A stretch of DNA of 64,000 nt from Acidobacteriota bacterium (GTDB taxonomy: Bacteria; Acidobacteriota; Blastocatellia; Pyrinomonadales; Pyrinomonadaceae): assembly GCA_016700175.1 (NCBI GenBank), contig CP065003.1, forward strand, positions 3,234,001 through 3,298,000. Reading direction: 5' to 3'. Below, piece after piece: positions 16,444 to 25,717 of this stretch. The stretch's first letter is position 1; the number at the start of each line of letters is the position of its first letter. A model generated the notes under the pieces. It saw nothing but the letters and a program-made list of their open reading frames with translations. It did not search any database and had not been told where the DNA came from. Both the position numbers and the translations under genes were made by a program.

Positions 16444-16760
16444 GTGAGAGAATTAAGAGAGGTTCGGGCAGCGTATTTGAGGACCTTGGATTTGAAAATC
16501 CATCGGGGTATCGGGCCAAGGCCGACCTCGCGCTGCGAATAATAAAGATCGTCGAGGAGAATAAACTGACCCAGGAACAGGCTGCCAGGTTGATCGGCGC
16601 TTCGCAGCCGGACATTTCCAAGCTCAAGGGCGGACAGCTTAAAGGTTTCACGCTTGACCGGCTATTCTCTTTTCTCCTGAAACTGGACATGAGCATAGAG
16701 ATCCGCGTGACAAAACCGAGAAGCAAGAAAAAGAGAGGATTGCTGGAACTCGTCAGCTGA
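16440..16760 (+). CDS. XRE/HigA-type antitoxin (HTH_37 group)
   Basis: This 106-residue protein carries an XRE helix-turn-helix at about 40-75: LTQEQAARLIGASQPDISKLKGGQ. The preceding YRAKADLALRIIKIVEENK helix is typical of the antitoxins that accompany Gp49-like toxins. It would bind and neutralise the toxin and repress the operon through the palindromes at 16013-16067. It starts within the last codons of the toxin gene (ATGA overlap). The basic C-terminal KPRSKKKRG stretch could add DNA contacts. Confidence 0.9.
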   Translation: MSERIKRGSGSVFEDLGFENPSGYRAKADLALRIIKIVEENKLTQEQAARLIGASQPDISKLKGGQLKGFTLDRLFSFLLKLDMSIEIRVTKPRSKKKRGLLELVS

Positions 16761-16832
16761 CGGACGGAAGGCCTCCTGGGTTCTGAGATCCGGCTATCGA
16801 CACGGAATCATTCTTCCTTGGACAAAGTCTTC

Positions 16833-16990
16833 CGGCTCCGTAGGAGCCAAATGTCAATAGCACAGGTCCGCTACGAAGTGCCCAGCCCCATCGGGGCCGA
16901 ATGTCCTTTGTACCGATTGCGCTCCTGACGGAGCGCGGCTTGCTAACAGGGCGACTTTCTACAGACATTGGGCTCCTGACGGAGCCGAAG
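16833..16990. repeat. Family A element, mosaic copy
   Basis: The left 107 bp are nearly identical to the copy at 15694 (two differences). The right arm, however, is CTACAGACATTGGGCTCC instead of the CTATTAACATT type, so the two arms no longer match fully (AATGTCAATAG against AATGTCTGTAG). This points to gene conversion or unequal recombination between copies. Confidence 0.78.
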
Positions 16991-17043
16991 AAGACCTATC
17001 TCTCAAGTGGATATTATCGATCGCCTTGGTTTGGTTGAGCCTG

Positions 17044-17117
17044 CCGGCTCCGTAGGAGCCAAATGTCTGTAGCACAGGTCCCCCAAAGAAAAACCCAGCC
17101 CCATGGGGGCTGAAGTA
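17044..17117. repeat. Family A element, left half
   Basis: GGCTCCGTAGGAGCC, AATGTCTGTAGCACAGG and the AGCCCCATGGGGGCT hairpin are present; it breaks off after that. Confidence 0.7.
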
Positions 17118-17136
17118 CCTGTACGGTTTTGGTCAC

Positions 17137-17294
17137 GATTATCCCTCCGTTAAAACGGAGGGCAACCGAAGGGCTGAAGCCCTGTATTGTTTTGGTCACC
17201 GATATCCCCGGTCAAGACTGAGGGCAACTGAAGGGGTGAAGCCACTGCGTTGTTGTAACGCCTATCATCCCCCGCCAAAGCAGAGGGCAACTCA
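17137..17294. repeat. Family B right arms in tandem
   Basis: Three units of about 60 bp each end in a hairpin such as CCCTCCGTTAAAACGGAGGG or CCCCCGCCAAAGC and the tail GGCAACT; between them lie GGGCTGAAGCCC-type stems and a TATTGTTTTGGTCACC segment also seen near 33855. The stretch 17295-17570 holds nothing recognisable. Confidence 0.65.
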
Positions 17295-17572
17295 TTTTCT
17301 CCCGACCAGATTTCAAGACTGTCGCTGTCGCTCTTTAATAAATTTGTCAACATTCACGATTCGCAATCGTCTGATTCGTTGCGCTCGGCCTGACATATTT
17401 CCTGCTTTCGACGCCTGAGCCTTTCCTGCAGAGCCGCCTTGCTTCTGTCCCATTTGGATCAGGCGCGGCGTATTCCTTGAAAAGGCAGAAAGCTATCCAG
17501 TGGAATTTTGTGGCTGGGATCACGATCGCTGATGCAGGGGCCTGATCCGGCTGAAACATCGAGAAGGCACCG

Positions 17573-17594
17573 GACCCCGATCTTGATCGGGGTC
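17573..17594. other. 22-bp palindrome before the gene at 17611
   Basis: GACCCCGATC and GATCGGGGTC are perfect complements around TT. It lies 5 bp before the GGAGG ribosome-binding site of the next gene, so it could hide or regulate that site in the mRNA. Confidence 0.5.
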
Positions 17595-17610
17595 GCCGGA
17601 GGATTCGAAC

Positions 17611-18243
17611 ATGACCAATAATGAGAACGAAGCGGACCGCGCCGTTGATCAACGCGTGAAGAGACTGGAAAAACAGCTGAGGCTGGCGCTGGTCATCGGC
17701 TTACTTTTTCTTGGACTCTTCGTACTAACAGCATCGAGCGGCCGGACAGGTGATGAACAGGTATTTGAGAAGATCCGCGTTCGGCAGATCATCGTTGTCG
17801 ATGAGAAGGGAGTCGAGCGGATCTATATCGGGTCGCCGGTTCCGGATCCCAAGGCCGATGGTCAGCAGATCCAAAGGATTGCACCGGTAACCGGGATCAC
17901 GATGAACGACGAAAATGGAAACGAGAGGAACGGCTGGGGCATATTCCCGGATGGCCGGCAAACATTCTGTCTGGACTATGACAAGGGGATCGGAGAAGCG
18001 CTTTGCCTGACCCAGGGAGGAGAACGAAGCGGGTTGATGATCAAGGATACGAAGCAAAGGTTCAACCTGATACTCGGCCGCCTCGCCGTAGGCAATGACG
18101 ATGATGAAGCGAAGTTGCTGATGATGGGTACAGACGGCAAGTCATCGATAAGGCTTCAGCTGACGGATGACACCGGCAAGCCTTTGATCAAAGTGACCGG
18201 CGACAAGGGAGAATCGATCTTTGAGACCAAAGCTGAACGATGA
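17611..18243 (+). CDS. Single-pass membrane protein with beta-repeat periplasmic domain
   Basis: This 210-residue protein has a charged, probably coiled N-terminus (about 10-27), one membrane helix at about 28-43 (LALVIGLLFLGLFVLTA) and an exported domain. That domain has repeated short strands of the form I-V-V-D-E-K-G-V-E-R-I-Y-I-G, ITMNDENGNERNGWGIF, RSGLMIKDTKQRFNLIL and IRLQLTDDTGKPLIKV, suggesting a beta-solenoid or sandwich. An RBS (GGAGG) sits 8 nt before the ATG. I know of no function for such proteins. Confidence 0.75.
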   Translation: MTNNENEADRAVDQRVKRLEKQLRLALVIGLLFLGLFVLTASSGRTGDEQVFEKIRVRQIIVVDEKGVERIYIGSPVPDPKADGQQIQRIAPVTGITMNDENGNERNGWGIFPDGRQTFCLDYDKGIGEALCLTQGGERSGLMIKDTKQRFNLILGRLAVGNDDDEAKLLMMGTDGKSSIRLQLTDDTGKPLIKVTGDKGESIFETKAER

Positions 18244-18364
18244 TCACCCCACGCCTGTTCCGAACGGCCGGCGACGATCTCTTCCGATCACACGGAGTGA
18301 ACTTGGGAGCAACGCGCGATCCCCGAATGGTGCGGTTCGTGACTGCACCTGGATATGTACGCCC

Positions 18365-19354
18365 TTACGAAACGCCCTTGTCCAGTATCCAGCGAGCAAT
18401 GAGATCGAGCAGATCCTCCCGGAAAATGCCGTGACCATTGTTGTGAAAGAGCAGGATCGAGTAGTTGTATCCGCTCTTGCCAAGGGTGTTCTCTATCCGG
18501 TCTATGCTCTTCCTGATCCTGATCTGGGTGTCTTTGCCTCCGTAAACGAACAGGAAGGGGACGCTTACTTTCTTCCAGTAAGGAATGGGGTCATAGTCAC
18601 CTATGGTGTGGATAAATGTTCGCGAGGGATGGTCCGGATCGGTTGGGAATCCCTCGACAACTTCCTTGCCCCTAAGAGGCCCTTCTTTTGCGGCGTTCAG
18701 TGCCTTGAGGTAATCGTCGACGCCATTTCCTGTCAACGCGGCGTAGATGGCCTTGCGATTGATGTCGTTCACGACCTCGATCTCGGCCTTGTTAAGCCCT
18801 TCGTTCTCAGCCATTATCTCGACCTCATCCATGATCTGCTCCATCATCGGGACGGTTGAAGCCGAAATACTTATCGCGAATGAAATGTCGCCCGATCGCG
18901 CCGCGGCAGCCGGGACAATGTGGCCGCCCTGGCTAAAACCGATGACGCCGATCCTTGTCTTGTCGATTTCGGGGATTGTCTTTAGCAGCCTAACCCCCGC
19001 GATCGCGTCGTCAGCCAGTTCAAGGAAAGTGGAGTTGATCCAGTTTCCCGTCGATTTTCCGCTTCCGCGCTTGTCCGGGTGGAGCACCGCGATTCCGCGC
19101 TTCACCAAAGCATCGGCATAGGCGCCGGTCCAGGGATTCGCGCGCGTGCTGCTCCCGGATCCGTGAACGATCACAACGGCCGGAAACGGGCCAGGGCCTG
19201 AAGGAATGAGGAGGGTGGCGGACAGAACGATCTCGCCGTTCCTGTACTCGACCTCGGTCTTTCGCTGATCAGCAGGTTTTTCCGTAACCTGAGCGTTTCC
19301 GACGACCGTGAGAAGGCACGCCAGAAGTACCACTTTGCTTACCTGTAAATACAT
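18365..19354 (-). CDS. Exported alpha/beta hydrolase
   Basis: This 329-residue protein has a signal peptide (MYLQVSKVVLLACLLTVVGNA). The alpha/beta hydrolase fold includes VIVHGSGSSTR (oxyanion region), DKRGSGKS, nucleophile elbow GFSQGG, a FVYGGKDTQI acid region and NNGHGIF histidine. It resembles S9/S33 hydrolases with exported location, like the gene at 6003 but without that gene's N-terminal beta domain. The start is placed at 19354, where the signal peptide begins; an in-frame upstream ATG at 19429 would hide it. Function: esterase or peptidase on unknown substrates. Confidence 0.85.
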   Translation of the reverse strand: MYLQVSKVVLLACLLTVVGNAQVTEKPADQRKTEVEYRNGEIVLSATLLIPSGPGPFPAVVIVHGSGSSTRANPWTGAYADALVKRGIAVLHPDKRGSGKSTGNWINSTFLELADDAIAGVRLLKTIPEIDKTRIGVIGFSQGGHIVPAAAARSGDISFAISISASTVPMMEQIMDEVEIMAENEGLNKAEIEVVNDINRKAIYAALTGNGVDDYLKALNAAKEGPLRGKEVVEGFPTDPDHPSRTFIHTIGDYDPIPYWKKVSVPFLFVYGGKDTQIRIRKSIDRIENTLGKSGYNYSILLFHNNGHGIFREDLLDLIARWILDKGVS

Positions 19355-19650
19355 ATCTTCGTAAGTTCCTGCGTCACGGCGCCAAATCGGGCAGCCGGAG
19401 ATCTCGCCGGATCGGATCAAGGAACCCATTATGACCGAAAGTCGGTTCGGGTCAAAATCCGGGTTTTTTAGATAGCCGGCGCCGCCGGGCGGCAGCAGCG
19501 CGAGTTGTGAGTATCGACTTGTAATCCGCCCTTCACCTCCCCGTCAGCAGCCGCGCTTCCCGTGACCATCCCCACGTCAGCGAATTCGGGAAGCAATTAT
19601 CAAGGAATAGAAAACCGGAACGCCGCGATCTATGTCCGGCAAGGGACTCT

Positions 19651-20883
19651 ATGCGGCTATTCACATCAAATTCAGCTTCCGGACACGTACTCCGTCGGGC
19701 GCGAATTGCCTTTACCGCCGTTCTCATAGTGCTTTCCGCCGTATCGGTATTTGCCGGCCCGGTCCCGATCCCTGTGCCCACTAAACAGGCGGTCGAGTAT
19801 CACACGGTCAGCAATATAGTGTGGGGAGTCAACCAGATTCTGGCGTTGCTGCTGCCGATGGTATTCCTGATCTCAGGGCTGGGGACACGGATCTCATTCA
19901 AAACGCTCAGGTACGGCAAATATCTGACTTTTGCCCTGATTGCCGCAACTCTCTTCGTTCTGAACGCACTGATCCGTCTGCCCCTCGAACGGATCCGCAC
20001 GAACAAACTGAGCCAGACCAGAAGCGTCGCCGCCGAACCTTTACTGCAATGGATCCCTGGTCAGGTGCTGGAATCGCTGCCGTCTGTCGTGCTTGCCACG
20101 GTCGCGGCCGTGCTTGTGTTCTGGCTTATAAACAGGAGTCCGAAGAGATGGTGGCTGTGGACGGCCATTGGTTTTTCGGCGCTGTCTCTTGTCGTACTTG
20201 TGGGAGAGCCTCTGTTTACCGGCCACAAACCGATCGGCCGGACACCGATCGAGTCAAGGGTTGTCGAATTCGCAGGCCGGGTCGGAATACCGAAGGATTC
20301 TATTGCCCTTGAGACCTGCGAGCCGGTCGATTCGTGCGTTGATGCACACGTCGTAGGGCTGGGTCCGACGAGGTTGATACTGCTGAACGAAGGGCTGCTG
20401 CGATCGCGCCCTGAAAGCTGGACGCTCCAGACATTTGCCCACGAATCGAAGCATTTCGTAATGGACGACAACCTTACAGGCTGGGTCGTGCTGACCTTCA
20501 TATTCCTGGTTTTCTTTCTGGCGGCGGACCTGGTCTGCAGGGTGGCCCTTAGAAGATTTTCCGTTCGGTTGGGATTCGATTCGATCGCTCAGGCCGCCGC
20601 GATGCCTTTGCTGGTCCTGGTCTTGAGCATTGTTTACCTGATCGCATTGCCCCCGATCAATCTGTTCAGACAGCACGTTGAGTTCGAAGCCGACCGGTAT
20701 GGCCTTGAGCTCACGGGCAACGGCGAGGTTCTTGGCGAGATGGTCTCGAGTTGGACGACCACTTCGACATTTCGCGTGCCGGAACCGAGCCCGTTCTTCA
20801 TGCTCTTTCGCAGTTCTCACCCGTCGGACGCCTCGCGGATCGCGTTCGCAAACGAATTCCGGCCGAAGCGTGCTGCAGAATAG
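19651..20883 (+). CDS. Membrane M48-family metallopeptidase
   Basis: This 410-residue protein has several membrane segments (about 20-36, 60-77, 92-110, 143-160, 168-188, 277-296, 315-335). The zinc motif HESKH at 264-268 fits HExxH, and the third ligand region EFEADRYGLELT at 344-355 matches the ExxxD motif of Ste24/HtpX-like M48 peptidases. The layout of several helices before and a pair between the zinc motifs recalls Ste24. It is likely to take part in membrane protein quality control or processing. The start at 19651 has AAGGGA about 8 nt upstream. The neighbours are unrelated. Confidence 0.87.
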   Translation: MRLFTSNSASGHVLRRARIAFTAVLIVLSAVSVFAGPVPIPVPTKQAVEYHTVSNIVWGVNQILALLLPMVFLISGLGTRISFKTLRYGKYLTFALIAATLFVLNALIRLPLERIRTNKLSQTRSVAAEPLLQWIPGQVLESLPSVVLATVAAVLVFWLINRSPKRWWLWTAIGFSALSLVVLVGEPLFTGHKPIGRTPIESRVVEFAGRVGIPKDSIALETCEPVDSCVDAHVVGLGPTRLILLNEGLLRSRPESWTLQTFAHESKHFVMDDNLTGWVVLTFIFLVFFLAADLVCRVALRRFSVRLGFDSIAQAAAMPLLVLVLSIVYLIALPPINLFRQHVEFEADRYGLELTGNGEVLGEMVSSWTTTSTFRVPEPSPFFMLFRSSHPSDASRIAFANEFRPKRAAE

Positions 20884-21299
20884 CGGACCATTCGTTTGAG
20901 GGTTGTTCCTCAGAAACGTCGGGAACCCGGCCTTGCTTCAGAATTTAACAACGCTTCTCCTGCGGTATTGCAGGCAGAGGCCGATCGATCGCGCCGCAAG
21001 TCTTCATTTCAAAGAATGAAGATCCCGAAGGAATTTCACCGAAACCCGGATCGGATCAAGAAACATTGCCTTTTTAGATCATCTTCACCGGTTTTTTATG
21101 TCCGGAGACCGTGGAAAGGCGTCCGACTCTCTCCTTTTAGATCAGCGGTTGTGGAACCTTATTTAGGTCACGGCCGTAAAGCAGACCTTCGTTTCGGCGA
21201 GGCGGTGCCTGGTTCCGGAAAGGTGGCTGGGTCATCGGCGAGCGACGTGTCGCCTCTGTTTACGAACCTGCGTTGGGTTTCCGTGCAGTGCACCCGAAT
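20884..21299. other. Spacer, nothing recognised
   Basis: I see neither repeats of families A or B nor a protein-like frame. A short CTTCATTTCAAAGAATGAAG hairpin lies near 21004. Confidence 0.4.
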
Positions 21300-22256
21300 A
21301 TGAACAGAAAGATCCTAAAGAAACTCGTGTCATTCTTGGCCACAGCCGTCTTCACGATCGCAGTTCCGTACGGAGCAGAGGCGCAGGTCAAAGGCGTGTT
21401 CTACGGCGCGGACTTTGGCGATTCGCTCGCAAGTGTGAAGACCAGACTGTCGGATCAATGCCGGTCCTTACGGGTGTTTACCGTAGAAGAGCCGAACTTT
21501 CCGCTTGCAAAGGACAGCGAGAAGCACCTTGTCTGCGAAGGGATCAGGATCGGGATGGACGAGATCAGGGAAGTTGCCTTTGCGTTCGGGGACGACAGGC
21601 TTTCGCTCATCGAGGCCCGAAGCGGAGCCGTTAAGGCGCTGACTGCAAGAGCCTCGGCCGAGGCAAAGCCTTACCTTCATTTCAAAGCCTATTTCGAGGA
21701 CCTGATGCTTGCCGACACAAAGGCTGATGCGGTCTGGCTCTTGTCCCCGGAAAGTATCCATCCGAACCTGTTCGCCTGGTCAAATCCCTACCTGCCGTCG
21801 AACAAGGGAGACAAGACCGTGTATCGCGCATCGGCAAAGAACCCCGAACTTCTTAAGTTCGGATCGACCCTTGCCGAGCTGCTGCCAGGGTTCGAAGGCC
21901 AGTGTCCGATCTTCAACGTCGAGAAGATCGCCGAGCCCTGGCTGCAGACAAAACCCAAAACACAAACCCAGATCAATTGCTTCGGATATGAATATGGCGG
22001 TTTTCCCAGGAAGATCGAGGCCGTCTTTGGCGACGATGTCCTCGAACTCGCCTGGATCCTTACCGGGAAAGGAGAAGAGGACCGGCTTCGGAAGGCGCTG
22101 ACCGCTGAGTACGGGGAACCGACGTTCGTGAACGAGGATTGGGAAGCATTTGAAGGCTGGCGGATCGCGCTGAGAAAAGACAAACCCGAAGTGCTTGTGC
22201 TTTCGGAAAGGCTGGCGCCGATTTTCAAAGGGTTGATCGAGGACAAGGACCGTTGA
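21300..22256 (+). CDS. Exported protein of unknown function
   Basis: This 318-residue protein has a signal peptide (about 1-28, GAEAQ). Two similar halves may be present: each has a G-D/S-L-A-S-V or T-L-A-E-L start, a cysteine region (DQCRSLRVFTVEEPNF; GQCPIFNVEKIAEPW), a second cysteine about 30 residues on (HLVCEGIRIG; QINCFGYEYGG) and an acidic strand (VAFAFGDDRLSLIEA; IEAVFGDDVLELAWI). That internal duplication suggests two copies of one small domain, each with a possible disulfide. No family is recognised. The start at 21300 is the first methionine of the signal peptide. Confidence 0.75.
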   Translation: MNRKILKKLVSFLATAVFTIAVPYGAEAQVKGVFYGADFGDSLASVKTRLSDQCRSLRVFTVEEPNFPLAKDSEKHLVCEGIRIGMDEIREVAFAFGDDRLSLIEARSGAVKALTARASAEAKPYLHFKAYFEDLMLADTKADAVWLLSPESIHPNLFAWSNPYLPSNKGDKTVYRASAKNPELLKFGSTLAELLPGFEGQCPIFNVEKIAEPWLQTKPKTQTQINCFGYEYGGFPRKIEAVFGDDVLELAWILTGKGEEDRLRKALTAEYGEPTFVNEDWEAFEGWRIALRKDKPEVLVLSERLAPIFKGLIEDKDR

Positions 22257-22294
22257 TGTTTCGTGAGCAGCGGATTTGCTGCCGGGTTCATTAT

Positions 22295-22720
22295 TCAGAT
22301 CCACGATCCGATCACTTCTAAGTGCTCTTCCGGAATTCCGAGCTTCTCCGCAACTGACAGAAGAGCGCGTGCGTATTCCGGGTTCCGGCCGGAGAGTCTT
22401 TCCATCGGAAGGATGTACGAGACCGCCTCGAAACGTTCGCCGTCCATTCCGAACGCCGTCACCTGCACCGGAGCATAATCCGCGACACTTGCTTCGGAGT
22501 AAAGAAAATTCAGGTCTTCCTCCTTCAGATCCATCAGCGATCCGAAAACCCGCTCGCCTTCCACTCGTTCAAGGGTCGCCCTCGCGCCGATCCGCAATCC
22601 GTAACCATCCACAACGGCAAGCCGGAAATTCGAAGGTTCTACCTCCTTCTCTCCGAGCACGTCCGGGTCCATGAACAACCCGTAGAAAAAGATCGTTCGT
22701 GATGCACCTTCATCATTCAT
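22295..22720 (-). CDS. Gamma-glutamylcyclotransferase-like (AIG2/GGCT fold) protein
   Basis: This 141-residue protein has FFYGLFMD near the N-terminus, a variant of the YGxL substrate loop of the GGCT fold, then VDGYGLRIGARATLE and VFGSLMDLKEEDLNFLYSEAS. The last contains the acidic region where the catalytic Glu lies in the family. Members cyclise gamma-glutamyl amines or peptides; many bacterial ones are uncharacterised. It lies 90 bp downstream of the large S41 gene on the same strand. Confidence 0.78.
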   Translation of the reverse strand: MNDEGASRTIFFYGLFMDPDVLGEKEVEPSNFRLAVVDGYGLRIGARATLERVEGERVFGSLMDLKEEDLNFLYSEASVADYAPVQVTAFGMDGERFEAVSYILPMERLSGRNPEYARALLSVAEKLGIPEEHLEVIGSWI

Positions 22721-22810
22721 ACGGCCAAAACTAACAGATGCACAGACGAAAGCAGAACAGCAAAACGCGATTCCGTAGCGCGTAAGATCGGGTCAAGGGT
22801 CTATGTCGCA

Positions 22811-25597
22811 TTACTCATTCCCACGAGGCGCCTTCACAACGAACAGATCAAGGTCCCCGGAGCTGTTGACCGTTGTGTGACCCGTTACGACACATCCTCC
22901 GTCGGATGTCGGCGAAACGGTGTATCCGAAACTTTGCCCGGTCTGTGTCGGCAAGATGTTTGTCACCTTCTTTAGATTTCCATTTGCGTCCGCCCTGAGC
23001 AGGATGGCTGCGGTTCCGTAGACGTTCCGGTTTACGGAGAAGCCGGTCAGGCAAAAGTTGCCGTCCGTCGTTTCCGTACCTGTGATGGTCCGGTTGTGCC
23101 CGTCCAGCTTGATGACGCGTGTCCACACGACCTCGCCTTTGGCGTCGACTTTTACGAGGTACGGGTCATCGGCGTCTTCGGCGAAGCTTGTCGTATAGCC
23201 GGTCACGAGGAAGCCGCTGTCCCTAAGCTTCGTGATCGAATGTCCGACATCTGACGCAGCGCCTCCGAACGTACGGGACCATATCTGTTTCCCTTCCGAG
23301 TCCGTCTTCAGGATATACATATCCCGGTCACCCGCACCGTAGGTGTAAGTTTGTCCGGCGATCACAAAGCCGTCGTCATCCGGAACGATCGAGAAACAAC
23401 GGTCGCTTTTCTCTCCTCCGAATGTCCGGGTCCATTTCTCAACGCCCTGATCATCGGTTTTGATCAGGAGACAATCCGGTTCTTCTTCAGCCGTAACACC
23501 GGTTGTTTCGCCGATCAGAACAAAACCTCCGTCAACGGAACGCGCCAGTCCCCAGGTCCGTTCGTCTCCCTTTCCTCCGTATGTCTTCTGCCAGATCACC
23601 TTTCCCTTCAGATCGGTCTTGATCAGCAGAGAATCGAATCCTCCGGCTCCGAAACTTTTTGTGAATCCGCCAATGACAAAGCCGTCTGACACCTCAAGTA
23701 CAGACCATCCCGCGTCCTCTTCGGCACCGCCGAACGAGGTCGACCAATCCAAAGTTCCCTTGGAATTGATCTTGACAAGGTAAACATCATCCCCGCCTTT
23801 GCTCTGACTCTGAGTCGCTCCGACTGAGACATAGCCTCCGTCGGTCGTTTGAATTACAAAGACACCTCTGTCCTGAGCCTTGCCGCCGAGAACGACCTCG
23901 AACTCTTCACCGGATCGATCGGCCGAAACCCTTATGGAGTTACTTTCGATCACTTCCGCGAGTTCGGTGTCCCCGGCCTCCTTGGCTATCCTGACGCCCT
24001 TCTCGTAGTTCTGCCTTGCGAGTTCCATTTGCCCCGCTGTCTCGTACGCCTCTCCCAGGCTGTCGTATGGATTCGCCCTGTCCGGATAGTACTCGGTGTT
24101 GAGCTTGAATACGGAGATCGCGTCCGACACTTTCTTTTCCGAAAGCAATCGATAGCCAAGTTCGTTGACGAATTCCTCTGTATCGACGTACTTGTTCTTC
24201 TTGTCCGCTTTGAACTTGCGAAATGCTTTGATCGCCGCCGCAAGGCCATCTCTAGCGATCGTGTCTTTGATCAGATCATCCAGTGCGGGCTCGTCTGAGA
24301 AATTCAGTATCGCCTCCATCGCCGGGTCGATCCCTTTACGGTAGTCCTCTGAAGTCAGTTCGGCAGCGATCTCCGGAGCGGTCCACTTTCGCGTGTCCCA
24401 GGGCCCCATCTGCTCGAACCTGACGAACGAGGCGCGTACTGTGATCCCGCTGTTCGGAAGGACGATCTTATAGTTATCGCCGTACGGATTCACGTGCGAA
24501 GCGGTCGGTTCTCCGACCACGATCGCGTTCGTGTACATCTCCATTTCGTTGACGAAATACTGAGCCGCTGAGAATGTCCTTCTGCCTGTGATCAGGAACA
24601 GCTTGCCCCGCTTGTCGAGTTTCGACCTGATAATCCCAAGCAGCAGCGGCCGCGAGCGCAGGTTGCTTCCGCCCCGGTTCCAGCGGACGTCGACAATCAT
24701 CCGTTCCACGTCGTTCTTCTCGATGAACCCGAACATACGGTCGGCAAATTCCTGAATGCTTTCGCCTTCCTTGTCCTGAACCTCGTTGTATCTGAAATAG
24801 AGCGTGCGGGAAGTCGGCAGGTACTCGAACCAGTAGCTGTCCTCCGGATCCCCTTTCTGCCAGAGCGGAGTCGGAACCGAAGGGTCTCGCGCATCGACGA
24901 AACTGATCCCATCGATCCCCTTCTCGGTCTGCGCGTGTCCCTCAAGCAGCAGTTTGCCCTTCGGTTCTAACGTGATCGTCGTCCTTTTCCCGTCCTTCTC
25001 GAGTTCAAAGTTCGCAGAGCGGGTGTCGTCGGTGATCCGCAAGGAATGAAGGACCTCCGGCGTGGTCAAAAAGTAGGGCGCGTAAAACTTGGCCCACATC
25101 TCGTTGTCCCTTGAGATAAGAGGCGTGACCGCATCGATCGCTTCGGCGGCGGGCAGCTTTCCGATCCTTGTCACGCGTGCGCCGGCGAATTCCGAGTACT
25201 CCTTTTCGATCTTCTGTACGAACAGCCCGTCCTCGTACAGGTACAGCCTTATCGGCAGCGAGCTGAACGCGATCTTCGGATCGGAATACAAACGGATGCC
25301 CGAATGCCCGTCGCCGATCAGCGCCGCGATTCGGGACAGTTCGACGATGATCTCGTGATCGGTCAGCTTCGGAACCCGTTCGTGGAGTCTGTCGAATGCA
25401 ACCTCGAATTTATCCTTCGGAGTCGAGTGGTACGGATTCAAGTGTCGCTTTGGAAGTTCGGCTCGCAGGAACTCAATGTCTTCGCGCCATTGATCCGCCG
25501 TCAGCCTTTGCTGTGCGAACGCTGCGGATTGAAGCAGGATCAGGCAAGTGAACACCATCGAGAACCGGTTTACGGCAGACATCTTTTGAGCCTTCAT
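22811..25597 (-). CDS. Exported S41 peptidase fused to TPR and beta-propeller-like repeats
   Basis: This 928-residue protein has a signal peptide (FAQQ end near residue 29). An S41 (Tsp/tricorn-like) peptidase region follows to about residue 460; FSAAQ carries the likely nucleophilic serine near 343, and IVDVRWNRGG precedes it. A TPR-like stretch lies near 475-545. About seven repeats of a 45-residue unit with GGY/GGF-V-G-T and DVYLVKIN-like strands fill 565 to the end, suggesting a beta-propeller. The start at 25597 fits the signal peptide; an in-frame ATG at 25669 lacks sense. Separation from the BlaR1-like gene is 120 bp, so the three genes may form one transcript with the GGCT-like gene. 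Confidence 0.87.
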   Translation of the reverse strand: MKAQKMSAVNRFSMVFTCLILLQSAAFAQQRLTADQWREDIEFLRAELPKRHLNPYHSTPKDKFEVAFDRLHERVPKLTDHEIIVELSRIAALIGDGHSGIRLYSDPKIAFSSLPIRLYLYEDGLFVQKIEKEYSEFAGARVTRIGKLPAAEAIDAVTPLISRDNEMWAKFYAPYFLTTPEVLHSLRITDDTRSANFELEKDGKRTTITLEPKGKLLLEGHAQTEKGIDGISFVDARDPSVPTPLWQKGDPEDSYWFEYLPTSRTLYFRYNEVQDKEGESIQEFADRMFGFIEKNDVERMIVDVRWNRGGSNLRSRPLLLGIIRSKLDKRGKLFLITGRRTFSAAQYFVNEMEMYTNAIVVGEPTASHVNPYGDNYKIVLPNSGITVRASFVRFEQMGPWDTRKWTAPEIAAELTSEDYRKGIDPAMEAILNFSDEPALDDLIKDTIARDGLAAAIKAFRKFKADKKNKYVDTEEFVNELGYRLLSEKKVSDAISVFKLNTEYYPDRANPYDSLGEAYETAGQMELARQNYEKGVRIAKEAGDTELAEVIESNSIRVSADRSGEEFEVVLGGKAQDRGVFVIQTTDGGYVSVGATQSQSKGGDDVYLVKINSKGTLDWSTSFGGAEEDAGWSVLEVSDGFVIGGFTKSFGAGGFDSLLIKTDLKGKVIWQKTYGGKGDERTWGLARSVDGGFVLIGETTGVTAEEEPDCLLIKTDDQGVEKWTRTFGGEKSDRCFSIVPDDDGFVIAGQTYTYGAGDRDMYILKTDSEGKQIWSRTFGGAASDVGHSITKLRDSGFLVTGYTTSFAEDADDPYLVKVDAKGEVVWTRVIKLDGHNRTITGTETTDGNFCLTGFSVNRNVYGTAAILLRADANGNLKKVTNILPTQTGQSFGYTVSPTSDGGCVVTGHTTVNSSGDLDLFVVKAPRGNE

Positions 25598-25717
25598 AAT
25601 CGTTCTTCGTCTCTCGCAGCGGGCAGACTCCGTCCCGGCCGATGCAAGTGCATCGACAGGTTGAACCAACCGCTAACCTGGATATCGGGTTTCAGGGGAC
25701 TCGCCGGACTCCGGAAT

